Below are positions 53,205 to 61,717 of a stretch of 64,000 nucleotides of DNA, one piece after another. Numbering within the stretch: the first letter of the stretch is position 1; every line of letters begins with the position of its first letter. The position numbers and the translations under genes were made by a program. The notes under the pieces were generated by a model. That model did not search any database and was not told where the DNA came from. It saw nothing but the letters and a program-made list of their open reading frames with translations. This DNA is from Persicaria tinctoria (lineage: Eukaryota > Streptophyta > Magnoliopsida > Caryophyllales > Polygonaceae): positions 28,638,501 through 28,702,500 of the forward strand of contig JBANSL010000001.1 of assembly GCA_037127255.1 (NCBI GenBank). Direction: 5' to 3'.

Positions 53205-55148
53205 TGTTGTGAGCCTAATTTGCCATGTTTTACACTTACTTTTATATCGATTTCTTCATACATTGCATACATTTGGGTAAGAATAATACAGAATATGTGT
53301 AGTTTATACTTATTTGCAATATATGGAGGTCTACACAAGTTTTTGTCATATTTCGCAGAAATCGGACGCATTTTGGAGCTTAAAGGAAAGTCATGGAGAA
53401 GCCAAGAATGGTGCAGCTGGAGAGAAGGCCAATTTCCGGTTTTCATCGTTCTGAATCAGGCTGTGATGTCTTCATGAGAGTTGTAGCCCTTGGAAAGAGC
53501 TTTCCAACGCATGGTCATATGCGTCAATCCGACAACCGAGGCAGCGGGAAAGTGCGTTTTACGAACAGAGCTGGAAGCTGAGAAATTTACTCGACGTCGA
53601 CAAGAGTTGTCGACATCGACAAGTATCAACTCGACATGTGCACTGGAAGACGAGGTCGAGTTGATGAACTCAAGACGAAGACATCGACAACTTTTGTCGA
53701 TATCGAGGAGACATGTCGAGAAGATTGTCGAGGAGTCCAGAAGCCGAGATCGAGGAGAAGTCCGAGCAGGAGATTACTTGCAAGCCAAGATTCGACGAAT
53801 TCTATCCTATTCTATCAAGATCTATCGAAGACCCAACACATTAGATATAATCCTAGTCTATCTATTTTATTTAATTACACTATGTTATTTATTTATCATT
53901 AAGTTTTAGATATAGTTTTAGATAAAGATAGAGATCTTCTATCCTTGATTAGCAAGGATTAGAAGCCTATAAATAAGGCCCTAGGGGCTCAGTTTCATTC
54001 ATTCAATTTCAGTTAGATTCCAAGTTACACACAATTAGTTAGTTTCATTCAGAGATACAGTTTAGGAGTTCTAAGGTTTTTAAGGCTTTGGCTTTCTGCG
54101 AAAGTTGATTGCCGAGATTGTAAAGGCTTTTGAATTTAGTTTTAATGCAAGTTATTTCTTTTCATCAATCAATGTCTGCGATTGCGATGAGGCGTGAGTA
54201 GTCCACCCACTTCTGGGGCTGGGGTGAGCCCGACGGTGGCCATGTAAGGCGATGCGGTAAAGGTAAAATCTTGTGATTGCAATCCATCTTCTATCCCTGT
54301 GAGCATGATTCTTTTGCGAGAGTTGAAGGTGATCCTTGTTTGTGTTATTGAAGCGAAAGTGATCTTAATGCAACTTGGATTAATTATGTGAAAAAGGGTT
54401 AGTAACAATTAGGGTTTATGCGAAAGCCTCTATATTCCTATTTGTTAATAACGAAAGTTATTTAGATGGAAAGCATGATCTTTTATGCCTTTATGTGTTA
54501 CTTTGCATGGTTACTGTTGTGGTGTTGAAACCCTAGCTTTGGAAGTCTTTTAGTTTACTGATTTTATTCCATAAAAATTCGTTTCTGCGTCCGAAAGCTT
54601 TTGCACTTTAATTTTCTGTTCTTTATCGATTTCGGGAAGATCTAGTCGAAGTCGAACACACTTGTCGACATCGAGTTATCTACTCGACGTCGAGGAGATT
54701 GTTGGAGTCGAGTTCCTTCCCTTTTGCTGTTGTCGACTTCTGCTGTTGTGTCGAGAACATCTTGTCGATTTGCCTTCTGTGTTGAGTACTTCTCGATATA
54801 GAGGACTTCTGTGTCGACAAAGCTTGGTCGAGTTGTTTGGTCGAGTTACCTGCTGTCTCTGTCGAGTACTTTTTTGCTTTGTTTTACTTTCTATCTTTAG
54901 TTTATTATTTGCTTTTATTTAGTTGCCCTTGCCGGGTTTATTTCTGTTTCTGTGTTTGTTTCTGTCTGTTCTGCTGTTGTGTCTGTGAGATCTACTGCTA
55001 CCTGAGAACTGCTGACGTGCTTCCTCTCGGATTCGATCCTGACTTTTCTCTTACTACAACGGGAGGAAGTCTTGTAATTATTTGCTGAGACAGGGGAGTC
55101 GTTCTAAACCATATTCTATTCTATACTTGACCAACTCCTGCAACAACA
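53205..55148 (+). repeat. 3' LTR of the Athila-like element
   Basis: Near-identical to 46261-48186. It differs by scattered substitutions and by an extra stretch near 54964-54985 (CTGTTCTGCTGTTGTGTCTG). Confidence 0.92.
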
Positions 55149-55153
55149 GAATC

Positions 55154-56970
55154 CATAGTGAGCCTTAAATGAGAAAGGAAATGAGACATGAAATCTTTGT
55201 GAAGATTCACCCGGTTAGAGTAATTTGATGGAAGAGAGCCACAAAAGTAGCCACTGAGCACTAATTTGGCATGTGGGTCACCAAATAAAGTAGCTAAGCA
55301 AACCTGCGTGAGAGGTTTAGAAGCAAATGTAAATAATACAATCAACCCATGCCGCATAAGTCGGTGGTAGCCAATTTTATGTGCAAAAATTGCGGCTTTG
55401 TGAAGGAAAATGATAGTAGTATGTTGGTAACGTACAGGATGGAAAGAAATGTAGCAGTTGGCCCCAAATTTGAGATAGAAACCAAGAACGAGTAAAGTAA
55501 AATGGGAGTTGTAGTCCCGAATGCATACTCTCGTATGAATTAAATAGGTCCCTTGCTGGTAAGCAATTTTGATAGTCGAGTGGAAAGAGTTAAAGGGAAG
55601 AAGACTTACCTGAACCTGAAAATGAGAGAACCCAGCTGCTGCCTTCACCACAACATTCGGAAGGCAGAAAACAAGCGCCAAATGACCCCAAATAAGGGAT
55701 ACAAAGGGAAGCCATGACAATAGAATTGTTTGTAAACTCATAACGATTATCTTCAAATAGAAATCTCGGCTGGGATGCATCAAGGGCGAAGAGTTGTAGT
55801 TAAACAAAATCTTAGTATAAGTCAAGAACACAACAGAAAGTATATTACTAAGCCCAAGCAGTTTAGAAATATGTGTAGAAACGGATAGTCGAATCCAAAC
55901 AAGTGTACAAGGTTTATACATGTGTGTGTTACACAATCCGAGTCTCAGGGTCACCGAGAAAATTACTTTGCCGCTATTAATGATGCTGTTAAGGCGAATG
56001 AAGTGAAATCAAACCTGTAGTTGTTTAGTACCCTTCGAAGAAAGATAGTAGCAAGGCGTATCCTTGAGTGGCCACAACAGTGGGGAGACTCTGCCCAGAT
56101 CAAGCGAGTTCAAGACACCAAATAACGCTAAAATCATCGACCCTACTGTAGCAGACAGTCCGCCACTCACACGACAGAGAGTAGTGCTGGACGCCAATAC
56201 GAAGGACCTCCTAAGCAGCCTAGCCGGCAGCACGACGAGCACCATGAGTAACTCAGATCGGATGCAGTCGGCGAAGCCAAGGCAAGAACAACACACAGCT
56301 TGGCTAGAAGCAAAAAACGATGCCGGGTTGGGCGTAATAGGGGTAGAATCAACAGAAATTTCACAGAAAAGATTATAATCACGTGGGTGGTGAATCCAAA
56401 TCAGTGTTAATTCATGAAACATATGGCCTTCAAACCATAGCATCCAGGAAAATACAGGGGTAATTAACCCTAAGTGAGCGAAACGCACCTTGTGGAGGGG
56501 GGTATGGAGTATTGGGTGGGAATACCACCATTTGAAACACGGAGCGGCCGACAAGACCACCCATTAGAAGAGCCAGCCCTTCCACCGCCCGAAATTGAAC
56601 CCACCGCCGACAACCAAGGCCTGCCCGATCCTCATCGATGAGACCAAAACTGAAGCGCCAACATAGAGGACGCACTCATACATAGTACAATCAATTGGAA
56701 TCGAAACCAATTGAGATTGAGATCTTCTCTTTTTGGGGGGAAAATTGAGATTGGGATCTTGAATCGGACAGCAAAGGGAGGGAGCTACCTCCTTTGGAAT
56801 CCATAGTTGCTTTGTGAAGATGGGAAACTGAAGGCTTGGTCTGAAGCACGGGTAGGTGGATTTAGGGCTGGGCGGCGGACGGCGATGTGTGTGAGGAGGG
56901 AGAGAGAGCGCGTGAAGCGCGTACATTTTTTGGGGATTTTCTCAACTCAATCTCCTCGTTTCGTTTTTTC
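55154..56970 (-). other. L1 5' region, distal half
   Basis: Continuous with 46260 downward before the LTR insertion. Frames of 277, 183 and 120 codons (55121-55954, 56009-56560 and 56564-56926, minus) are open, but none has a gag-like or zinc-knuckle motif. The 5' end near 56840-56970 is CpG- and pyrimidine-rich, like an L1 internal promoter. I cannot tell whether these frames are translated. Confidence 0.5.
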
Positions 56971-56986
56971 GAGAAGAGATTCTCTT
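56971..56986. repeat. L1 target-site duplication, right copy
   Basis: GAGAAGAGATTCTCTT, identical to 41152-41167. Confidence 0.88.
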
Positions 56987-57286
56987 ATATGACTTATCTC
57001 AACCTTATTAATTATTTTTTTCTTAAAATTAAATTTGTGAGAGAAAAACTATCTTACGATGAGTATTGCGGGACATAGAAGGGAGCAAATTAAAGGAAGT
57101 GGAATGCGGAAAAAACATCTTTTGAGAGAAGGTAAAATTCAAAATGGTGTAAACCACCTAGGGCTATCTAGAAAATTAAAGTGGATGACTCAGTAAAACC
57201 CACTAGCTTCTGACAAGTGGGAGGGGGGGGGGGGGGGGGGGGAGGGGGAGGGGGAGGGGATTTATTAAGGATTGGAATGGAAGGGT
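56987..57286. other. Spacer with poly(G) tract
   Basis: No gene. A run of about 22 G followed by GAGGGGGAGGGGGAGGGG occupies about 57219-57259. Confidence 0.6.
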
Positions 57287-57710
57287 CATGGACATCTTTC
57301 GTTATGAGACCTGTATCACTACGGCTCTCCAAACAGAAGCTTATGCTTTCTGTGCAGGTATACAACTAGTCGCGCAAACAAAGGCTTGCAAAATGTTATC
57401 ATCGAATGGGACTGCTTGGAAGTAGTTCAAGCTATTAATGATAGAACCAAGATCAAGTGGGAAATATTGCGCTATCTAGAGATGATCGATAGGTTGAAGA
57501 AAAGTTTTGACCACATCGAATTAAGACATTGCGTTAGAAAGGCAAATAGAGTGGCTGGCTACATATCTAGGAATACTTATAACTCTAATATTTTAACTCT
57601 TCCTATTAATAGGGATCTATGTAATATCATCCGTCAGGATGATCAGGGTGGTGCCTTACTCTTGTAAGTTCGCCCGCCCATTGTTTGCTCGCTGTAAAAA
57701 AATAAAAAAT
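57287..57710 (+). pseudogene. L1-type LINE 3' end, RNase H fragment (second copy)
   Basis: It aligns with 10819-11260. The reading TALQTEAYAFCAGIQLVA shifts frame near 57373 (CGCGCAAAC) and continues VIIEWDCLEVVQAIND, LRHCVRKANRVAGYISRN. Compared with the first copy the internal TAA is absent (Trp codon here), but the frameshift is private. The untranslated tail and A run follow. Confidence 0.75.
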
Positions 57711-57794
57711 AAATATAAATAAATAAAACATCGTTTGAGTGAACACGCCATAGGTAGGAATACTTATTACTTTAATATTTCGATTCTCCCTATT

Positions 57795-58530
57795 TGAAGT
57801 TCAAATTTTGCCATAACACAGAAGTAAATAACGAAAAACGAAGAGAACATATAGATTTGTTGACATAGTTTGGGTATAAACCCTACTCTGCGGGATCTCA
57901 AGAGGGGAAACCCGTTCCTATGAACAAGAGAAGGAGAAAGTAATAAGATAAGCCCATTGAAAAGGCAACCGAGAATTTTCAATGAAGATTCTCACAGAGA
58001 TCCAGCCATCCAACCACCGGGGACGCTCGTCAGACCACCGTCTTTAAGGATGAGCTCACATCAGAGCTATCGCCACCAACGCTCTCTCTCTTTCTCAGTA
58101 GCTAGAGTTTTTTCAAAATGAGGCTCAAGGTGTACAGTGACCCGAGGATGGCTAATATAACCCCAACAATTAGGGTTACAGGGGAACGCTCCAACGGTTA
58201 CAAAACACATGGGCTTAAGAAAATACCAAAGCTCGGAGATACCCCAACAAATAGGCACAACTCAACCTTAGCTCGGATTTGAGCCTTAGGTGATGAACTT
58301 ATACACACATAACACATCTATAATGTGGTTTCACAATAGGCCAGATAATTTATACTTAGACATAACAATATGTCTAAGGGTTCTTGCAACCTTATTATGC
58401 ATCCAACACTATATGTTATGTCAATGTATATAAGTTCATCACCTTCTAAGGTCCTAAAGTTAACTTAATGTCTAAGTGCTCATGCCACACATTGTTCTAG
58501 CTATTACAATAACAAGTTCAAATCACAACA
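57795..58530 (-). mobile_element. Solo LTR (paralogue of 11302-12127)
   Basis: Flanked by CTATT at 57790-57794 and 58531-58535. It ends ACAACA on plus (TGTTGT on minus) and starts TGAAGTTCAAAT. It is about 90 bases shorter than the other copy owing to an internal deletion near 57910. Confidence 0.7.
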
Positions 58531-58904
58531 CTATTAATAGGGATCTGTGTAACATCATCCGCCAGAATGTTCAGGGTGGTGCATTACTCTTGTAAGTTTG
58601 CCCACCCATTGTTTGCCCCCTGTAAAAAAAAATAAAACATCTTTTGAGAGAACTCGACATGCCTTGGCTCACGCGCCCCTAATATTAGTTTGCAAAACCC
58701 CAAATCCCCAAATCAAATACGAAAATCCGTGAGTCTCCTACGGATTCAAGCCACAAAACGCACCTCGGTGTTAAATCGAGTCATAATCTTTTCGTCCTCA
58801 CAAACCTATCCAAACACTTGCGTGATATGGGAGATTTCCATGGATTGTGAGAATGAAGGTCGTAGTGTTATGAAATCAAAAGCCGAAGAGTCGCGAAGAT
58901 GGGC
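58531..58904 (+). other. Second L1 tail copy and 5'-UTR-like sequence (paralogue of 12128-12570)
   Basis: Same order as the first copy. The short frame after ATGGATTGTGAGAATGAAGG has a deletion relative to the first copy, so it is not conserved. Confidence 0.5.
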
Positions 58905-59370
58905 AAAAATCTGTTACAAAGCGGGCATCGCAGTTTAGAAGGAAGCGCATACGGGTATGAGTAATGAAGATGGTACAGTGTTGAGTTGAGGCCAGGAGAT
59001 TTGTTGGTTTATCGGTTAGACAACGGTACAGACACTTGTGTGGATGTGGTTGGGGCTTCACCGTTCACAACTAGAGCCAATAATTGCTTTGTACCCGGTA
59101 AGACAGTCTCTCAAGCCACTGAAAGAAATGAGAAGAAGTACGCGGGTATTTGTGTTGTTAAGGGGTATTGTTTTCATGGCATTTGCGTTATCTACTTTTG
59201 GAGAATTGGGGGGTGATGCTATTGATTTCCTGAAGCGGGTTCAATTGGTTACGAAGAGTCATAGGGCAGAGTCTGGTAACGGTGATTTCATATTTTATAG
59301 AGTTGGTTTTACTATTAAAAAAGTTGTTGGAGCTCAATTTGTTACGAGCCTTCCAACCAACTTTATGTAA
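58905..59370 (+). pseudogene. RLE-type LINE 3' fragment (paralogue of 12573-13807)
   Basis: It reads CYKAGIAV then TAG, KEAHTGMSN, frame changes, RPGDLLVYRLDNGTDTCVDV and VGASPFTTRANN. It ends SLPTNFM at the TAA of 59368-59370, followed by a T run. This copy lacks the insertion at 12919-13727 and so shows the unoccupied sequence. It is truncated and damaged. Confidence 0.65.
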
Positions 59371-59383
59371 TTTTTTTTTTGCG

Positions 59384-60088
59384 GTAGGATCTATTTGGAG
59401 GAGGTTGGTTTCTAAATCGGCTGCTTCTATCGTCGTTAAGGAGCTTAGCAGTTATTTAGGTACACACCAGTTTGGCGTGGGTGTGTCTGGGGGTGGTGAA
59501 GCTATCCTCCACTCAGTTAACAGACTTTTGTTTGATAAGGGTTTGGATAGCGGTAGGTCCTTACTTCTGGTAGACTTTTCTAATGCCTTTAATCTTGTTG
59601 ATAGAAGCGCATTAATTCGCGAAGTGCGTGCCCGTTGCCCTTCCATTGCTCCGTGGGTTGAATTCTGCTATGCCCATCCCGCTCGTCTTTATTGGCGGGA
59701 TGTTCCTTTGCGCTCTTGTCAAGGTGTGCAACAAGGTGACCCTCTTGGTCCGTTTTTGTTTGCTCTAGTGTTGCACCCGCTTGTCAACAAAATTAATACA
59801 TCTTGTGCTCTTGATATCAATGCTTGGTACTTAGATGACGGTACTCTAGCAGGGGACACCGGTGAGGTTGCTAAAACTCTTGATATTGTGGTTAGGGAGG
59901 GTCCGAAGTTTGGGCTATTCATTAACATTCAGAAAACTGAACTATTCTGGCCAACTGTAGACGCGAGGAGCCTCGAAGTTGGTTTGTTTCCGCCTGACAT
60001 TTCTAGACCTGAATTGGGAGTGAAATTGTTAGGAGGACCGCTGGACCGGCCAGCTACAGTGGTACATTTTGTAATAGCTTGGTTATGA
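59384..60088 (+). pseudogene. RLE-type LINE reverse transcriptase, 5'-truncated copy
   Basis: The copy starts abruptly within the RT (AVGSIWRRLVSKSAASIV). Motifs follow: GVGVSGGGEAILHSVNRL, SLLLVDFSNAFNLVDRSA (motif A), CQGVQQGDPLGPFLFALV (motif B), AWYLDDGTLAGDTG (motif C, YLDD). The catalytic aspartates are present. The frame is lost after VKLLGGPLDRP near 60055-60088. Sequence matches the copy at 61698-64000 throughout. Confidence 0.88.
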
Positions 60089-60438
60089 AGAGAGTTAACA
60101 TATCGATAGAGGTTCTAAAGGCGGTGAGGAGGCTAGAGGATCCCTAATGTGAACTGCTCCTTCTAAGGAATTGTATTGGGGTCTCAAGATTATTGTTTGC
60201 CCTCCGAACTTGCCCCCCTCATGCCCTCTTCGATGCCATTAGTTGTTTTGATGATGAGCTTCGGGTCTTCCGTGAACATGTTATTACTGTAGGGGGTCCG
60301 GGGTTTGGTCCATGGCAGTGGCGTCAGGCCACTCTCCCGTTAAAAATTTGTGGGTTTGGTGTGCTCACTGCGCACGATGTTAGTCATTTTGCTTTCATCG
60401 CATCTCGTCTCTAAACAGCTAAGCTCTAGACATCTATT
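60089..60438 (+). pseudogene. RLE-type LINE thumb region, with stops
   Basis: It reads CELLLLRNCIGVSRLLFALR, then GGPGFGPWQWRQATLPLKIC and HDVSHFAFIASRL, as in the homologous copy. Stops and frame changes near 60085-60150 and after ASRL break it. Confidence 0.75.
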
Positions 60439-61380
60439 TTGAGTAATTTAACGCCATCATCGTCTAGGTGTCCTGACATTGGCTTTGACAATGTTCTCAC
60501 CCAATCCATCTCGAGGTATGTCACATGTGTTGGTTCGAATATTGATGACTTGGTTGTATCCCCCGCCCCCACAAAATTCATGTCAGTATTGGCGGATCGA
60601 TACTTCAAGTTCATTGACGACAACTTAGTGACTATGCTCAATCCGACGCTAAGGCAGCTACACATCCTGCAAGTTGTGAGAGGGGTAAGAGCGCAAGATT
60701 TTTTGTTGACTGTTCCTATTGAGGGCCCTGCTCAGACCATGCCATCTCCACAGTTTCGTTCTGTTCTCCAATACCATCTTTCGATCCCTATGTTTAGTGG
60801 TTATCCCACTTGTCCTAGTTGTGAGCTTGACAGGATGGACCCATTTGGAGATCATGCTTTACATTGCATTCGAGGCATCGGGTCTAAGCACCGAGATAAC
60901 ATGGTTCGAGATGTTTTGGCAGACATTTGTTATAAAGCGGGCATTGCAGTTCAGAAGGAAGCGCATACATGTATGAGCAATGACGAGGGTGTTGAGCTGA
61001 GGCCGGGTGATATGCTTGTTTATGGGTGGGACAGGGGGAGAGACACTTGTATCGATGTGGTCGGGGCTTCGCCGTTCACGACTAGAGCAAATGACTCATT
61101 TGTACATGGCAAGGTGGTCTCTCAAGCCACTGAAAGAAAGAAGAAGAAGTATGCTGATGTTTGTGCTGTGAAAGGGTATGGCATCATGGCTTTTGCATTC
61201 TCTACATTTGGTGAATTGGGAGACGATGCTATTGGTTTTTTGAAACAGATTCAGTTGGTTACGAAAAGCCACGGGTCGTCGTCCTTTAATGGCGATTTTA
61301 TATTTCATAGAGTTGGTTTTACTATTCAAAAAGGTGTTGGAGCTCAATTTGTTACGAGGCTCCCATCTAACTTTATGTAA
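60439..61380 (+). pseudogene. RLE-type LINE C-terminal zinc finger and restriction-like endonuclease
   Basis: An intact frame of about 310 codons. A C2HC finger (CPSC ... GDHALHC, near residues 133-148) is followed by GSKHRDNMVRDVLADICYKA. The catalytic-type motif is ELRPGDMLVYGWDRGRDTCI then DVVGAS, that is RPGD-x14-D, and a later KKKKYADV. This order is that of R2/NeSL/Hero-type LINEs, where the domain nicks target DNA. The frame ends SNFM at TAA 61378-61380. Identification of the endonuclease is by motif order only. Confidence 0.65.
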
Positions 61381-61393
61381 GTCATTCCTATAA

Positions 61394-61414
61394 TAATAAT
61401 AATAATTATTTTTC

Positions 61415-61452
<38 letters not shown>
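61394..61452. repeat. (TAA)n tail of the LINE copy
   Basis: ATAATAATAATAATTATTTT followed by about 14 TAA/ATA units. It sits where LINE 3' tails often have microsatellites and separates the two tandem LINE copies. Confidence 0.9.
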
Positions 61453-61453
<1 letters not shown>

Positions 61454-61717
61454 CTTGAGTGTAGGACTGGCAAGGTGGTCTCTCCTGATGACCTCTCCGG
61501 CTGGATTCGCTTGTTTGTGATGCCTCTTTGTATACTCAAGACCTTTTCTCCCCGAAGTAATCTTGAATGTAGGACTGCTGTAAAGCGTCAGCGTCAAGAG
61601 GAGAGTATTTCCAGTGCGATTCGTGCTTGGGGTGTGCCCGGAGGTAGTTTACAGCTTGTACAGGAGACCTTAGCTCAGGCCCCCCCCCCCTTCTTTTGTT
61701 GTCGAAGAGGACCTTGA
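61453..61717 (+). pseudogene. RLE-type LINE, region upstream of RT
   Basis: It reads GKVVSPDDLSGWIRLFVMP, then AIRAWGVPGGSLQLVQETLA. It ends in an 11-C run (61680-61690). After the run this frame closes at a TGA (61715-61717), while the RT frame continues from 61698 in another phase. A one- or two-base change in the run, or a sequencing error, would reconnect them. The copy begins here right after the TAA tract and is probably 5'-truncated. Confidence 0.65.

Larger units (their letters stand above)
46261..55148 (+). mobile_element. Athila-like LTR retrotransposon, deletion derivative, 8.9 kb
   Basis: LTRs of about 1.93 kb (46261-48186 and 53205-55148), a tRNA-Asp primer site, a polypurine tract and a GAATC duplication make a complete insertion. 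Comparing LTRs by eye I see roughly twenty substitutions and two small indels, so it is fairly recent. It carries an intact gag-protease frame (48270-51518), but reverse transcriptase, RNase H and the integrase core are missing. It would need a helper. It is nested in the L1 at 41168-56970. Confidence 0.93.
41168..56970 (-). mobile_element. L1-type LINE insertion, minus strand, interrupted by an Athila-like element
   Basis: The insertion is bounded by a 16-bp target duplication, with a poly(T) run (A tail on minus) at 41166-41183. Removing the nested LTR element (46261-55148 and one GAATC copy) leaves about 6.9 kb, the usual length of a plant L1. The coding order on minus is endonuclease, reverse transcriptase, zinc-binding segment, RNase H. 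Three lesions interrupt it: TAA at 44835-44837, a frameshift near 44030-44090, and TAG at 41746-41748. The part 5' of the endonuclease has no recognisable gag-like ORF1. Confidence 0.88.
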
